Notes: a model not told the origin generated them from the letters alone. DNA of 64,000 bases from Caballeronia telluris (GCF_001544495.1 NZ_FCNZ02000001.1:62001-126000); one strand, 5' to 3'; shown: positions 16,408 to 27,185, counted from the first letter of the stretch. Numbers and translations: made by a program.

Positions 16408-17850
16408 CTACACGTCGATCCCGAGCGCCACGATCTTCTTGTAAAGCGTCGCCCGGCCGATACCGATCCGCTTTGCCGTCTCCGTCACGCGGCCGCCGCT
16501 CGCGCGAAGCGCATCGACGAGAAAGGTCTTTTCGAAGCCCGCCATCGCGTCCGCGTAGGACGTGACGGGTTCTTCGACGCTCACCGACTGCTCGCCCGCA
16601 GGCTGCACGCGCGCCGAGCCGATGAACGGCGCGAGCGCGCGGGCGTCGATATGCTCGCTGTCCGACAGCATCAGCGCGCGTTCGAGCGTGTTGCGCAACT
16701 CACGCACGTTGCCGGGCCACGGATACGCGCAGAGGAGCCGCAGCGCATCGTCCTGCAGCACGGCGTGGCCCGCGTGGCCGGGGCGCGCCTCGGTCGCGAG
16801 TTCTTCGAGGATCGCGTAGGCGAGCGCTTCGATGTCGCCGAGCCGTTCGCGCAGCGGCGGCGCGTGAATCGTCAGCACGTTCAGGCGATAGAACAGGTCC
16901 GCGCGAAAGCGGCCCGCCGCGACCAGCGCGGGCAGATCGGCGGAGGTGGCCGCGATGATCCGCACGTCCGCGCGCACGATGCGGTTCGAGCCGAGCGGCT
17001 CGAACTCCTTGTCCTGCAACACGCGCAGCAGCTTGCCCTGAAGCGGCAGCGGCATGTCGCCGATCTCGTCCAGAAAGAGCGTGCCGCCGTCGGCCAGTTC
17101 GAATTTTCCCACGCGCCCCTTGCGATCCGCGCCCGTGTAAGCGCCCGGCGCCGCGCCGAAGAACTCGACTTCGAGCAGCGTGTCGGGAATCGCCGCGACG
17201 TTCACGGTGACGAGCGGCCGGGCGGCGCGCGTCGAGGTGCCGTGGATCGCGTGCGCGAGCAGTTCCTTGCCGGTACCGGTTTCGCCGAGCAATAGCACGG
17301 GCGATTCGACCTGCGCGGCGCGGCGCGCCTTGCGCTTTACTTCGAGGCTCGCCGCGCTCGTGCCGACGAAACTCGCGAAGGTGTACTTCGCCCGCCGCGC
17401 CTGTGCAAGCGACTGACGCGTCGCGATCAGTTCCTGCTGAACGCGCGAGTAATGCGCGAAGAGCGGCGTGAGCGCCTTCATCTCGTCGAAGAGGGCGAAG
17501 CCGATCGCGCCGACCGTCGCGCCGTTGTCGTCCTTGAGCGGCAGGCGCGTGACGACGAGCGGCTCGCGGTCGGTTTCCAGCACGTCGAGCAGGATCGGCT
17601 TGCCGGTCGTCACGACTTCGCGCATCAGGCTGTGCGGAATCACGGCTTCGCAGTCGCGGCCGATCGCCTGCGCTGGATCGGAGAAGCCGAAGCGCGCCGC
17701 ATAGCGCTTGTTGATCCAGACGACGCGGGCGTCCGCATCGACGATGAAAGTGCCCTCGCTCAGGTTCTCGAAGGTCTTGAAAAGCGAGTCCATCGCGCGC
17801 CGCAGCACGTCGCTGTAATTCGCCGGCACGGTGGTCCAGTCGTTGTGCAT
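16408..17850 (-). CDS. PAS-AAA+-Fis sigma-54-dependent activator
   Basis: 480 aa. Order: PAS sensor (about 24-125), AAA+ domain with Walker A GETGTGKE (189-196), sigma-54 contact loop GAYTGA (236-241; usually GAFTGA), Walker B LFLDE (258-262), and a C-terminal Fis-type HTH ending ATLYKKI. It is divergent from the permease/3-hydroxybutyrate dehydrogenase pair, which has a -24/-12 promoter, so it very probably activates that pair. ATG 17850 was chosen (GGGA nine bases before); ATG 17865 is possible. The PAS domain suggests direct sensing of a metabolite, perhaps 3-hydroxybutyrate or acetoacetate. Confidence 0.92.
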   Translation of the reverse strand: MHNDWTTVPANYSDVLRRAMDSLFKTFENLSEGTFIVDADARVVWINKRYAARFGFSDPAQAIGRDCEAVIPHSLMREVVTTGKPILLDVLETDREPLVVTRLPLKDDNGATVGAIGFALFDEMKALTPLFAHYSRVQQELIATRQSLAQARRAKYTFASFVGTSAASLEVKRKARRAAQVESPVLLLGETGTGKELLAHAIHGTSTRAARPLVTVNVAAIPDTLLEVEFFGAAPGAYTGADRKGRVGKFELADGGTLFLDEIGDMPLPLQGKLLRVLQDKEFEPLGSNRIVRADVRIIAATSADLPALVAAGRFRADLFYRLNVLTIHAPPLRERLGDIEALAYAILEELATEARPGHAGHAVLQDDALRLLCAYPWPGNVRELRNTLERALMLSDSEHIDARALAPFIGSARVQPAGEQSVSVEEPVTSYADAMAGFEKTFLVDALRASGGRVTETAKRIGIGRATLYKKIVALGIDV

Positions 17851-17891
17851 CGATGCGTGTCCCATGTTTATCGTTAGAGCGATCTCTTTAT

Positions 17892-17989
17892 TGAGACAGA
17901 ATATCTCATAACGGAGACAGCGCGCAATGCCATGTTCATGCTTTGAATGGAGCATTCACGGATGATATTTCGTCACGCGCGGCTGTCTC
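17892..17989. promoter_or_regulatory. Repeated GAGACAG sites, candidate activator-binding region
   Basis: GAGACAG at 17893-17899 and 17914-17920 (exactly 21 bp apart, two helical turns) and its complement CTGTCTC at 17983-17989. The first site is also half of a TGAGA-N7-TCTCA dyad (17892-17908). They sit about 80-180 bases upstream of the -24 element, the usual place for enhancer sites of sigma-54 activators. Confidence 0.5.
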
Positions 17990-18064
17990 GCTTCGTGGAC
18001 ATTTCAGTACAATCGCTCATCGATTCGCGCGGGGTCGGGCCCGCGAGGCGCGCGAAACCGACAC

Positions 18065-18080
18065 TGGCACGGAACCTGCC
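18065..18080 (+). promoter_or_regulatory. Sigma-54 (-24/-12) promoter of the permease-bdhA pair
   Basis: TGGCACG, then GAAC, then CTGCC. GG at 18066-18067 and GC at 18078-18079 are ten bases apart. Predicted transcription start is about 70 bases before the permease ATG. The sigma-54 activator gene is divergent next door. The rest of the 311 bp gap holds the enhancer candidates and no ORF. Confidence 0.75.
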
Positions 18081-18161
18081 TACGGTGACGCCCGTCGCGT
18101 CATCGTCCGCACACACTGGCTTTCACGAGAAGCCGCCCACAACAACATCAACGGAGACTCA

Positions 18162-19562
18162 ATGTCCTTCATCATCGTGCTCGCCGCCCTGGCGTTCCTG
18201 ATGCTGGCCGCCTATCGCGGCTACAGCGTCATCCTCTTCGCGCCGATCGCAGCACTCGGCGCGGTGCTCCTCACGGAACCCGCCGCCGTCGCGCCGGTCT
18301 TTTCCGGCATCTTCATGGAGAAGATGGTCGGCTTCGTGAAGCTGTATTTCCCCGTCTTCCTGCTCGGCGCCGTGTTCGGCAAGGTGATCGAACTGTCGGG
18401 ATTCTCCGAGTCGATCGTCGCTGCCGCGATCCGCTACATCGGCAGGTCGCGCGTGAATGCGGTGATCGTCGTGGTATGCGCGCTGCTCACCTATGGCGGC
18501 GTGTCGCTGTTCGTGGTCGTGTTCGCGGTCTATCCGTTCGCGGCCGAGATGTATCGCCAGAGCAATATTCCGAAGCGCCTGATGCCCGGCGCGATCGCGC
18601 TCGGCGCGTTCTCGTTCACGATGGATTCGCTGCCCGGCACGCCGCAAATCCAGAACATCATCCCTACGACCTTTTTCAAGACCACCGGCTGGGCCGCGCC
18701 GTGGCTGGGCGTGATCGGCTCGCTGTTCATCATCGTGGTCGGGCTGACGTTCCTCGAATGGCGCCGCCGTTCCGCGATGGCGAAGGGCGAAGGCTACGGC
18801 ACGTCGCTCGTGAACGAGCCGGAGCGCGTCGAGGCGAAGTCGCTGCCGAATCCGCTGCTCGCGATCGCGCCGCTGGTTCTCGTCGGCGTGGCGAATTTCG
18901 CGCTGACCAAATGGATTCCGACGTGGTACGGCGCGAGCTACACGGTCGCGCCCGACGTGCTGCCGGGCGTCCACGCGCCGGTGACGACGGCGGTGAAGAC
19001 GGTCGTCGCGATCTGGGCCGTCGAGGGCGCGCTCCTGCTCGGCATCGTGCTCGTGCTGCTGACGGCGTTTGGCCGCGTGAAGGAGCGTTTCGCGGTAGGC
19101 ACGCGCGCGGCGGTTTCGGGCGCGTTGCTCGCGGCGATGAACACGGCGTCGGAATACGGCTTCGGCGGCGTGATCGCGGCGCTGCCGGGGTTCATCGTCG
19201 TGAGCGATGCGCTCAAGAACATCCCGAATCCGCTGGTGAACGCGGCGGTGTCGGTGAGTTCGCTCGCGGGCATCACGGGATCGGCGTCGGGCGGGATGAG
19301 CATCGCGCTCGCGGCGATGTCGGATACCTTCATCAAGGGCGCCGAAGCCGCGCACATTCCGCTGGAGGTGCTGCATCGCGTGGTCGCGATGGCGAGCGGC
19401 GGCATGGACACGCTGCCACACAACGGCGCGGTCATCACGCTGCTCGCGGTGACGGGGCTCACGCACCGCGAGTCTTACCGCGACATCTTCGCGGTGACGA
19501 TCATCAAGACGCTGGCGGTGTTCTTCGTGATCGCGGTGTATTACATGACAGGGCTTGTTTGA
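18162..19562 (+). CDS. GntP-family permease, probably for 3-hydroxybutyrate/ketone bodies
   Basis: 466 aa inner-membrane carrier with about 12-14 hydrophobic segments; GntP/DcuC-like motifs include SMDSLPGTPQIQN-type residues (TMDSLPGTPQIQN near 155) and SASGGMSIAL near 385. The frame is open 73 codons upstream, but ATG 18162 has GGAG six bases before it and starts the first helix. It is followed 97 bases later by 3-hydroxybutyrate dehydrogenase, under a shared sigma-54 promoter, so uptake of hydroxybutyrate is the likeliest role. Substrate is inferred from context only. Confidence 0.85.
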   Translation: MSFIIVLAALAFLMLAAYRGYSVILFAPIAALGAVLLTEPAAVAPVFSGIFMEKMVGFVKLYFPVFLLGAVFGKVIELSGFSESIVAAAIRYIGRSRVNAVIVVVCALLTYGGVSLFVVVFAVYPFAAEMYRQSNIPKRLMPGAIALGAFSFTMDSLPGTPQIQNIIPTTFFKTTGWAAPWLGVIGSLFIIVVGLTFLEWRRRSAMAKGEGYGTSLVNEPERVEAKSLPNPLLAIAPLVLVGVANFALTKWIPTWYGASYTVAPDVLPGVHAPVTTAVKTVVAIWAVEGALLLGIVLVLLTAFGRVKERFAVGTRAAVSGALLAAMNTASEYGFGGVIAALPGFIVVSDALKNIPNPLVNAAVSVSSLAGITGSASGGMSIALAAMSDTFIKGAEAAHIPLEVLHRVVAMASGGMDTLPHNGAVITLLAVTGLTHRESYRDIFAVTIIKTLAVFFVIAVYYMTGLV

Positions 19563-19659
19563 GCTGAACGTGCGCCGGTTCGTCGATGCTGGCGCACGCG
19601 GCGTTTGGTAACGTATGCCGGCCGTGATCGCCTGATTCATCCCACTACAGGAACCGCCC

Positions 19660-20451
19660 ATGACCATCGCAGCAAACCCGTCCCTCAGCGGCAAGACCGC
19701 CCTCGTCACCGGCTCGACGAGCGGCATCGGACTCGGCATCGCGACCGCGCTCGCCGCGGCCGGCGCCAATCTCGTGCTCAACGGCTTCGGCGATTCGCAA
19801 GCCGCGCTCGCGCAGATCGAAGCCCTCGGCGTGCAGGTCGCCTACCACGGCGCCGACATGTCGAAACCCGACGAAATCGAAGCGATGATCGCGTTCGCGG
19901 CCGAGCGCTTCGGCGCCGTCGACGTCCTCGTGAACAACGCCGGCATCCAGCACGTCGCGACCATCGACACCTTCCCGGTCGAGCGCTGGGATTCGATCAT
20001 CGCGATCAACCTCAGCTCCGCGTTCCACACGATGCGCGTCGCGTTGCCCGCGATGCGCGAGCGCGGCTGGGGCCGCGTCATCAATATCGCCTCGGTGCAC
20101 GGGCTGGTCGGCTCGGCGGGCAAGTCGGCGTATGTGGCGGCGAAGCACGGCATCGTCGGGCTGACGAAGGTCGCCGCGCTCGAAAACGCGCGCACCGGCG
20201 TGACCGTCAACGCGATCTGCCCGGGCTTCGTGCTCACGCCGCTCGTGCAGAAACAGATCGACGACCTCGCCGCCCGCGAATCGCTCTCTCCCGACGACGC
20301 GCGCGCGAAGCTGCTCGGCGAAAAACAGCCGTCGGCGCAGTTCGTGACGCCGCAGCAGATCGGCGAGATGGCCGTGTTCCTCTGCTCGAACGCCGCCAGC
20401 GAAATGCGCGGCGCGGCGCTGCAGATCGACGGCGGCTGGAGCGCGCAGTGA
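19660..20451 (+). CDS. bdhA: 3-hydroxybutyrate dehydrogenase
   Basis: 263 aa short-chain dehydrogenase that interconverts 3-hydroxybutyrate and acetoacetate with NAD. Cofactor motif GSTSGIG (18-24), NNAG (about 94-97), catalytic YxxxK as YVAAK (about 157-161), and the family-typical [17 protein letters not shown] stretch. AGGA lies upstream of the ATG. It links PHB breakdown or external hydroxybutyrate to central metabolism; phaC and a phasin are encoded at 48-50 kb in the same window. Confidence 0.92.
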   Translation: MTIAANPSLSGKTALVTGSTSGIGLGIATALAAAGANLVLNGFGDSQAALAQIEALGVQVAYHGADMSKPDEIEAMIAFAAERFGAVDVLVNNAGIQHVATIDTFPVERWDSIIAINLSSAFHTMRVALPAMRERGWGRVINIASVHGLVGSAGKSAYVAAKHGIVGLTKVAALENARTGVTVNAICPGFVLTPLVQKQIDDLAARESLSPDDARAKLLGEKQPSAQFVTPQQIGEMAVFLCSNAASEMRGAALQIDGGWSAQ

Positions 20452-20504
20452 CCATCGCGCAAGACTGAAGCCTCGTTTACCCGAGCGCGTTAGTCGGATT
20501 CCCC

Positions 20505-20532
20505 TCAAGATTGTAGGGTTAATCGCCGTTAT
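20505..20532 (+). promoter_or_regulatory. Possible FliA (sigma-28) promoter for the Aer-like receptor
   Basis: TCAAGATT (20505-20512), 12 bases, GCCGTTAT (20525-20532): six of eight matches to each half of the motility consensus TAAAGTTT/GCCGATAA, with a spacer one base over the usual 11. Its position 68 bases before the receptor ATG supports it. Confidence 0.4.
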
Positions 20533-20599
20533 GCCTTGTATGCAGATACCGGCGCGCCGCGGTCGCGGCGCGCCAGAACGACGATACAAGGACACGCGC

Positions 20600-22186
20600 A
20601 TGCGCAATAACCAGCCCGTCAGCCAGCACGAATACGACTATCCCGCGTCGCAAATGCTCGTCTCCGCGACCGATCTCTCCGGCAACATCGAATACTGCAA
20701 TCCGGCCTTCGTCGCCGTTTCCGGCTATTCGAAGGAAGAACTGACCGGCCAGCCGCACAACATCATCCGCCATCCCGACATGCCGCGCGAAGCGTTCGCC
20801 GATCTCTGGTCGACGGTGGGCATCGGGCGCTCGTGGACCGGGATCGTCAAGAACCGGCGCAAGAACGGCGATCACTACTGGGTGCGCGCGAACGTCACTC
20901 CCGTGATGCAAAACGGCAAGGCGGTCGGTTATCTGAGCGTGCGCGTGAAGCCGAGCCGCGACGAAGTGAAGCAGGCCGATGCGCTCTACGCGACGATGCG
21001 CGCGGGCGCGCTGCGCGGCGCGCGGCTCGAACACGGCGTGCTGAGGCGAACTGGCGTCGCGGGAGCGTGGCAACGACTCAGACAGATGCCGTTTTCGGCG
21101 CGGTTGGTCGCGAGCCACGCGGCCGCGCCGCTCGCGCTCGCGGTGGCGGGCATGGCGGAGTGGGGCGGCGCACCGCCGCTGCCGTTCTGGATCGCGCTCG
21201 CGGCGGGCGCCGCCGCCGCCGCGTGCGGCTGGCTGTCGCTCTCGCGCCAGATCGGCACGCCCGTGCGCGCCATGTCCGGTTTCGCCGCGCGCATGGCGTC
21301 GGGCGATCTGACCGTCGAAACGCAGGCCGGCGCCGAAGGCGATCTCGGCGACGTGCAGCGCGCGCTGAACCAGTTGAAGGCGAATCTCTCGGCGATCGTC
21401 TTCGACGTGCGCGGCCAGATCGGCGGATTGCTCGACTCCGCGCGCGAAATTTCGAGCGGCAACACGGAACTGTCGCGCCGCACGGAATCGCAGGCGCACT
21501 CGCTGCAGGACACGGCCTCCGCGATGGAGCAGATCACCGCCGCCGTCGAGGGCAATGCCGACGCCAGCGCGCGTGCGCTCGACGTCGTGAGGGAAGCGCT
21601 CGCCGCGGCCGACGACGGCGACCGGATCGCGAGCCAGGTCGAAGAGAAGATGGCGGGTATCAACGCGGCCGCGCGGCGCATCGCGGACATCACCGACGTG
21701 ATCGACGGCATCGCGTTCCAGACCAACATCCTCGCGCTGAACGCCGCCGTCGAGGCCGCCCGCGCGGGCGAGGCGGGCCGCTCGTTCGCGGTCGTCGCGA
21801 GCGAGGTGCGCAATCTCGCGCAGCGTTCGGCGGCGGCGGCGAAGGAAATCGAAGGCGTGGTGAAGGCGAGCGCCGCGCAGATCGAGGCCGGAACCGGGCT
21901 CGTCGCGCGCACGACGAGCCAGATGCGCGCGATCGACGCCGCCGTCAACCGCGTCTCGGCGATCATTCTCGAAGTGGCGAACGCGAACAGCGAACAGGCG
22001 CTCGGCATCCGGCAGGTGAATCAGGCCGTCGCGAATCTCGACGACGCCACGCAGCAGAACGCCGCGCTCGTCGAACAGGCGGCGGCGACCGCGCAGAGTC
22101 TCGTCGACCGCGCGGGCGTGCTCGACGCGGCCGTGCGCCTGTTCACCGTCAAGGAGATCGAGGAGCGCCCGCGCGTCGGCGCGTAG
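20600..22186 (+). CDS. aer: Aer-like PAS-containing methyl-accepting chemotaxis protein
   Basis: 528 aa. N-terminal PAS domain (about 13-120) with the Aer-type NIIRHPDMP segment that contacts FAD, two membrane helices (about 170-187 and 195-213) with almost no periplasmic loop, HAMP-like part, then a long coiled-coil signalling domain whose hairpin tip reads [20 protein letters not shown] near 370-390. Senses redox/oxygen through FAD in E. coli Aer and signals to CheA. AAGGAC precedes the ATG at 20600; the upstream frame is discarded. Confidence 0.9.
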   Translation: MRNNQPVSQHEYDYPASQMLVSATDLSGNIEYCNPAFVAVSGYSKEELTGQPHNIIRHPDMPREAFADLWSTVGIGRSWTGIVKNRRKNGDHYWVRANVTPVMQNGKAVGYLSVRVKPSRDEVKQADALYATMRAGALRGARLEHGVLRRTGVAGAWQRLRQMPFSARLVASHAAAPLALAVAGMAEWGGAPPLPFWIALAAGAAAAACGWLSLSRQIGTPVRAMSGFAARMASGDLTVETQAGAEGDLGDVQRALNQLKANLSAIVFDVRGQIGGLLDSAREISSGNTELSRRTESQAHSLQDTASAMEQITAAVEGNADASARALDVVREALAAADDGDRIASQVEEKMAGINAAARRIADITDVIDGIAFQTNILALNAAVEAARAGEAGRSFAVVASEVRNLAQRSAAAAKEIEGVVKASAAQIEAGTGLVARTTSQMRAIDAAVNRVSAIILEVANANSEQALGIRQVNQAVANLDDATQQNAALVEQAAATAQSLVDRAGVLDAAVRLFTVKEIEERPRVGA

Positions 22187-22274
22187 CGGAAGAGGAAGAG
22201 GAACGGCAGCGCAACGCAGAGCCGGAGTCGGCATCGCTTGGTACTATCGGAGCATTACCACCGAGGAGTATTCG

Positions 22275-22508
22275 ATGAGCGCTGAAAATAATCGCGTAGA
22301 AGAAGCGCGGGCGATGGAACGCATCGTGAACGCGACGAAGCAGGTGCAGACGGCATTCACCGCGCTTCAGACGCAGTTTCCGCCGGAAGGCGACGGCCGC
22401 CCGTCGCAGATGGCGCTGCAGACGTTCGACGCCGCGCTTCAGGAACTGGAAGAAGCGCAGGCGGCGTTCGACACGATGCTGAACGATCTCTTCGACGGCA
22501 ACCGCTGA
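22275..22508 (+). CDS. Small helical hypothetical protein
   Basis: 77 aa, almost wholly helical and acidic, with two heptad-like stretches (RAMERIVNATKQVQTAFTAL and ALQELEEAQAAFDTML). No membrane segment or cysteine. GAGGAG is placed seven bases before the ATG, so it is very likely translated. It follows the Aer-like gene by 88 bases and might share its transcript. Function unknown. Confidence 0.72.
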   Translation: MSAENNRVEEARAMERIVNATKQVQTAFTALQTQFPPEGDGRPSQMALQTFDAALQELEEAQAAFDTMLNDLFDGNR

Positions 22509-22512
22509 ACGC

Positions 22513-22527
22513 GCGCCCGGCGGGCGC
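22513..22527. terminator. GC hairpin between convergent genes
   Basis: GCGCCC/GGGCGC stem with a three-base loop, just past the small ORF stop; no T run. A tandem GAGTTCAGGCGC repeat follows (about 22529-22553). May act as a weak two-way terminator. Confidence 0.3.
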
Positions 22528-22545
22528 CGAGTTCAGGCGCTGAGT

Positions 22546-24552
22546 TCAGGCGCCGCGCAGCACGGGCACGCGCGGCGCGTCCTGCGGTTTGTCCTCGACC
22601 GCTTCGTCGGGCGGATTGAGCCCGGCCCACGACACGCCGTCGTTCGACTGGCGGCGTGCGGCGGCGACACAGGCATCGACGAGTTCCTTGAACGACGTCG
22701 CCGCCGAACTGGTGCGCACGAGCGCTTCGCCTTGCAGCGAGCTTTCCGGCACCACGAGCCCGACGATCAGCTCCGCCGACGGCGCCCGCTGATGCAGCCG
22801 CCGCAGCAGATTGCGCAGATACGGCGGCGATTCGGCGGCATCGAACGAGACGACACACATGATCGACACGCCGCTCAGGTCCACGTCCGCAAAGCGGTTG
22901 CGCGAGAAGCGCTCGTAGGGCGCGAGGTCGGCGCTCATGCCGTGCTTCCTGAAAAGCTGCACGGCGATGGTCGCGGCGAGATCGTCGAGTTCGCCGCGTC
23001 CCGCGATGCACAGCACCGACGCCGTGTGCCCTTCGCGCGCGGCATCGAAGCGCTCGGAAGGCGATTCCGAAGCGATCCCCGTGCGCTCGCTCGCGCTTTC
23101 GAGACTCGCGGGCAGCTCCTCCTCGGGCGCGCGCGCGGTCACGAGATCTTCGGCGTCTTCCAGACCTTCGACGATGTCGAGCGCCGATTCGTTGATCCGC
23201 CGCAACTGGTCCACCGTCACCACGCCGCGCATCACGTCGTTGTGCGCGAAACGCAAACCTTCGAGCGCGACTTCGTCGTAATACGCCGTGAGCGAGCGCT
23301 CCTTCAGCAGCGACTCCGCCTGAATCAGCGCTTCGTCGGGATCGTTCGCCAGCAGGCGCTGATAGAAGTTTTCGGCAGGCGTGAGCGCGGGCCGGTCGCC
23401 GAACAGCACGTCGAGGAACTCGAGCCGGTCGACGTGACGTCCCAGAATCACGAGGCAGAGCGTGAGCGGCGTCGAGAGCACGAGGCCGATCGGCCCCCAG
23501 ATCCAGCTCCAGAAAATCGCCGCGACGATCACCGCGAACGGCGAAAGCCCCGTGCTGTGGCCGTACAGCAGCGGCTCGACCACTTGCCCCGCGAGCACGT
23601 CGGTGACGCCGAACAGGACGATGGTCCAGATCAGCATCGACCAGCCGGGCCCGACGGCCGCCGCGAACACCACGGCGATCAGCGCGGCGATCCACGTGCC
23701 GACATACGGCACGAAGCGCAGCAAGGTCGCGATCACGCCGAACAGCAGCGCGCCGGGCACGCCGATGATCGCAAGCCCGATCGCGACAACGATTCCCACG
23801 CCCAGATTGATGCCGAGTTGCGCGAGAAAATAGCGCGAGAGACGGCGCGCGGCTTCGTCCATCGCGGTGGTCGCGCGGTGCAGATCGCGCGAGCCGAAGA
23901 GCCGGATCAGCCGGTCGCGCAGGTCCTCGCGCTGCAACAGGATGAAGATCGCGACGACGAGCACGATGCCGGTCGTCTCCAGCGGACTGATCACGGGCGA
24001 GAGGAAACGCTGCGCGAGTTCCAGCGGCGACGGCGACGGCTCGTGCACTTCGACCGGCATCGGCTGGTCGATCGGCGAGACGGTCTGATCGTTTTCGTCC
24101 TTGCGCGCTTCCTGCTCGCGCGCGGGCGAGAGACGCTTGAGCGCATGCGAAGCCTTGCCGAGAAACTCGTCGGCGCGACCGACCGTGATCTTCTGCACCG
24201 CTTCGATCTTGCGCTCGACCGCGACCTGATATTTCGGCAAGTCGCCGGCGAGCTGCGCGATCTGCGCGCCAATCAGCGCGCCGACCGCCGTCAGCACCGA
24301 CAACGCCAGCAGCACCGCGACGATCACCGAAGGCACCTGGCCGAACTTGAAGCGCCGCAGCAGATCGACGAAAGGCGCGAGCAGGAAACTCAGGAGCACG
24401 GCGAGAATGATCGGGATCATCACCGCGCGCCCGAAGTAAAGCGCGCAGATCACGACGACGCCGGTCATGAGCGACGTCAGCGCCCGGATGCTCGGCACCT
24501 CGGGCGGCAGGACCTTGGCGGGCGGGCGGCGCGAGCCGGGCAGTTGCGGCAT
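22546..24552 (-). CDS. AI-2E/PerM-family membrane protein with extra C-terminal region
   Basis: 668 aa. Residues about 25-370 form the AI-2E (PerM/TqsA) domain: two N-terminal helices (about 27-50, 75-100), a long hydrophilic loop (about 120-190) with an acidic Pro-rich insert, then five or six helices including SRYFLAQLGINLGVG and the GPIGLVLSTPLT motif. Typical family members end here at about 350-400 aa. About 280 more residues follow: a helical segment (PDEALIQAESLL) and an alpha/beta domain (SVLCIAGRGELDDLAAT) resembling a Rossmann or cobalamin-binding-like fold. ATG 24552 is preceded by GAGGA. Role unknown; may be a regulated exporter or ion transporter. Confidence 0.88.
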   Translation of the reverse strand: MPQLPGSRRPPAKVLPPEVPSIRALTSLMTGVVVICALYFGRAVMIPIILAVLLSFLLAPFVDLLRRFKFGQVPSVIVAVLLALSVLTAVGALIGAQIAQLAGDLPKYQVAVERKIEAVQKITVGRADEFLGKASHALKRLSPAREQEARKDENDQTVSPIDQPMPVEVHEPSPSPLELAQRFLSPVISPLETTGIVLVVAIFILLQREDLRDRLIRLFGSRDLHRATTAMDEAARRLSRYFLAQLGINLGVGIVVAIGLAIIGVPGALLFGVIATLLRFVPYVGTWIAALIAVVFAAAVGPGWSMLIWTIVLFGVTDVLAGQVVEPLLYGHSTGLSPFAVIVAAIFWSWIWGPIGLVLSTPLTLCLVILGRHVDRLEFLDVLFGDRPALTPAENFYQRLLANDPDEALIQAESLLKERSLTAYYDEVALEGLRFAHNDVMRGVVTVDQLRRINESALDIVEGLEDAEDLVTARAPEEELPASLESASERTGIASESPSERFDAAREGHTASVLCIAGRGELDDLAATIAVQLFRKHGMSADLAPYERFSRNRFADVDLSGVSIMCVVSFDAAESPPYLRNLLRRLHQRAPSAELIVGLVVPESSLQGEALVRTSSAATSFKELVDACVAAARRQSNDGVSWAGLNPPDEAVEDKPQDAPRVPVLRGA

Positions 24553-24683
24553 GGAGTCGTCCTCGTAGGGCGGCGGGAAGTCGCGGCACAAGCAGTGAAG
24601 CAAGCAACGTGCCGCTTCGTCGACAAGGTGAGCGCCTGCGGGAGAGCGACGGTGAGGTAATCCGGGAGCCGCGTCGCCCCGCG

Positions 24684-27185
24684 TTACTGCGGCGCGGGCG
24701 TCGCGACGATGCGCCGGATGCGGCTCGCCATCGATTCCAGCGTGAACGGTTTCGTGATCAGTTCCATGCCGGCGTCGAGGAAGCCGCTGCCGCGCGCCGC
24801 CGCTTCGGCGTAGCCCGTCATGAAGAGCACTTTCAGCGACGGCCGCGTGGCGCGCGCGGCGTCGGCGAGCTGGCGGCCGTTCAGGCCCGGCAGGCCGACG
24901 TCGGTCACGAGCAGGTCGATGCGCGCGGGCGAATTGAGCACGGCGAGGCCGGCCGGTCCGTCGACGGCTTCCATCACTTCGTAGTCGAGGTCGCGCAGGA
25001 TTTCGCAGACGAGCTCGCGCACGGAAGCATCGTCCTCGACGACGAGAATCGCGTGCCGCTCCTGCGCGCGATGCGCTTCGCTCAGTTCCCCCACGGCTTC
25101 CACGCGCGCGGCGCCGCCCTGATGGCGCGGCAGATAGAGCCGCACCGTGGTGCCGGCGCCGGGTTCGCTGTCGATCGTCGCGATGCCGCCCGACTGCCGC
25201 GCGAAACCGTAGGCCATCGAGAGCCCGAGTCCCGTGCCCTGCCCGAGCGGCTTGGTCGTGAAAAACGGGTCGAACGCGCGCTCGCGGACGTCGTCGGGCA
25301 TGCCGCCGCCCGTGTCCGACACCGACACTGCGACGTAAGACCCCGGCAGCACCTCCGGATGGCGCGCGGCGAACTCGGCGTCCAGTTCCGCGTTGGCGGT
25401 TTCGAGCGTGAGGCTGCCGCCGTCGGGCATCGCGTCGCGAGCGTTGATCGCGAAATTGAGCAGCGCGTTTTCGAGCTGGTTGGCATCGCAACGGGTGAGC
25501 CAGAGTTGCTCGTTGCGGATCACCTTGACGTCGATCGCCTCGCCCATCGTCCGGCGCAACAGGTCGTCGATGGAATGCAGCAGCTCGTCGGCGTTGACTG
25601 GCTTCGGGTCGAGCGGCTGGCGCCGCGAGAACGCCAGCAGCCGATGGGTGAGCGAAGCCGCGCGATTGGCCGCACCCATCGCCATCGTGATGAAGCGGTC
25701 GATTTCGTCGATGCGGCCCAACTGCACGAAGCGGCGAATCAGTTCGAGCGGCCCGGTGATGCCTTGCAGCAGGTTGTTGAAATCATGCGCGATGCCGCCC
25801 GTCAGTTGCCCGAGCGCTTCCATCTTCTGCGCCTGCCTGAGCACCTCTTCGGTCTGCCGCAGCGCGCGCTGCGTCTCCTTCTCGCGCGTGATGTCGCGTC
25901 CGTTGCCGTAGAGCGCGCCGCTTTCGCGCATCACGACCCACGACACCCACCGATACGTGCCGTCCTTGTGCCGGTTGCGGTTCTCAAAGCGCGCAAAGCC
26001 CGCGCCGATCGCGATTTCGAGCGCCGTGCGCGTCGCGTCGGCGTCTTCGGGATGCACGATCGCCTCGAACGTGCGGCCGACCAGTTCGTCCTCGGTGAAA
26101 CCGAAAATCGACGTCCATGCCGGATTCACCGCTTCCAGCACGCCGTCCTCGCTCGCCACGAGGAAGAGATCGCGCGAATTGCGCCAGATGCGGTCGCGCT
26201 CGCGCGTGCGCGCCTCGACTTCGGTCGCGAGCGAATCGTTCAGGCGCCGCAACTGCGCTTCGCTCACGCGCAGCCGCTCCTCGACGCGCTTGTGCTCCGT
26301 GATGTCGTAGGACACGCCGAGATAGCGCTTGCCGAGCGCGCCGTCGATCGCCTCGCCGCGGCGCCCCATCCAGCGTTCCTCGCCCGTATCGGGACGGCGA
26401 ATGCGGTATTCGAGATAATCGAGCGCGTGGTTCGGCACCTCGGGCGTGCCCGTCAGCACGTGCGCGCGATCCTGCGGATGGATCAGCGCGATCAGCTCGG
26501 TGATGTCGAATTCGGCGAGCACCGGCAGGCCCCACTGCCGGCAGAATTCCTCCGACAACGCGACGCGCCCGCGCTCCGGAAACAGCTCGAAGGTGCCGAC
26601 GCGCCCCGCCTGCTGCGCGATGCGCAGCCGCTCCTCGCTTTCGCGCAGCGCGCGGTCGCCGTTATAGCGCTCGATGGCGAGCGCGGTCACGCTCGCGACG
26701 AACGCGATCTCTTCGAGATCGTCGTTCGACGGGCTTTTCGGAATCGGATAGTAGTTCGCGAAAGTGCCGAGCACGCGGCCATCGGCGGCGCGGATCGGCG
26801 CCGACCAGCACGCACGCAGACCGTGACTCAGCGCGAGATCGCGGAACGGCTCCCAGAGCGGATCGGTCTCGATGTCGTCGACGATTACCGGCACCGCGTT
26901 GTATGCCGCCGCGCCGCAGGAACCCGTCATCGGGCCGAATTCGAGGCCGTCGATCGCCTGGCTGTAGCTCGCGGGCAGGCTCGGCGCGGCGCCGTGCACG
27001 AGGTGCTTGCCGCTTGCATCGACGAGCAGGATCGACGCGTACATGCGCTCGCCCGAGAGCGCCTCCACGCGGTGGATCACGTGCGCGAGCACCTCGGCGA
27101 GCGGCATGCCGGCCACGACACGGCCAAGCACCGCACGCTCGAATTCGAGCCGGCTCAAGGTTGAAAAGACAAGTGGTCGCCGCAT
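24684..27185 (-). CDS. Soluble GAF-PAS-PAS hybrid histidine kinase
   Basis: 833 aa, no membrane helix. Order: GAF (about 15-175), PAS (about 185-300), PAS (about 335-435), HisKA with H467 in GGIAHDFNN, HATPase with N-box NARDAM (581-586) and DTGGGM (624-629), then a receiver with D762 and K812. Fused output is only the receiver, so a downstream phosphotransfer or protein partner must exist elsewhere. The AI-2E-type gene lies 131 bases downstream on the same strand. No clear ribosome site at the ATG at 27185, which is kept because the GAF domain begins immediately. Confidence 0.88.
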   Translation of the reverse strand: MRRPLVFSTLSRLEFERAVLGRVVAGMPLAEVLAHVIHRVEALSGERMYASILLVDASGKHLVHGAAPSLPASYSQAIDGLEFGPMTGSCGAAAYNAVPVIVDDIETDPLWEPFRDLALSHGLRACWSAPIRAADGRVLGTFANYYPIPKSPSNDDLEEIAFVASVTALAIERYNGDRALRESEERLRIAQQAGRVGTFELFPERGRVALSEEFCRQWGLPVLAEFDITELIALIHPQDRAHVLTGTPEVPNHALDYLEYRIRRPDTGEERWMGRRGEAIDGALGKRYLGVSYDITEHKRVEERLRVSEAQLRRLNDSLATEVEARTRERDRIWRNSRDLFLVASEDGVLEAVNPAWTSIFGFTEDELVGRTFEAIVHPEDADATRTALEIAIGAGFARFENRNRHKDGTYRWVSWVVMRESGALYGNGRDITREKETQRALRQTEEVLRQAQKMEALGQLTGGIAHDFNNLLQGITGPLELIRRFVQLGRIDEIDRFITMAMGAANRAASLTHRLLAFSRRQPLDPKPVNADELLHSIDDLLRRTMGEAIDVKVIRNEQLWLTRCDANQLENALLNFAINARDAMPDGGSLTLETANAELDAEFAARHPEVLPGSYVAVSVSDTGGGMPDDVRERAFDPFFTTKPLGQGTGLGLSMAYGFARQSGGIATIDSEPGAGTTVRLYLPRHQGGAARVEAVGELSEAHRAQERHAILVVEDDASVRELVCEILRDLDYEVMEAVDGPAGLAVLNSPARIDLLVTDVGLPGLNGRQLADAARATRPSLKVLFMTGYAEAAARGSGFLDAGMELITKPFTLESMASRIRRIVATPAPQ

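Noticed and set aside
17943..18161. N-terminal extension of the GntP-like permease
   Set aside because: It would span the -24/-12 promoter and lacks a ribosome site; ATG 18162 has both GGAG and the first helix.
24609..27164. 851-codon plus-strand open frame opposite the soluble hybrid kinase
   Set aside because: It mirrors the kinase coding sequence, is full of Arg/His/Ala runs and matches no domain; long antisense frames are expected at this GC content.
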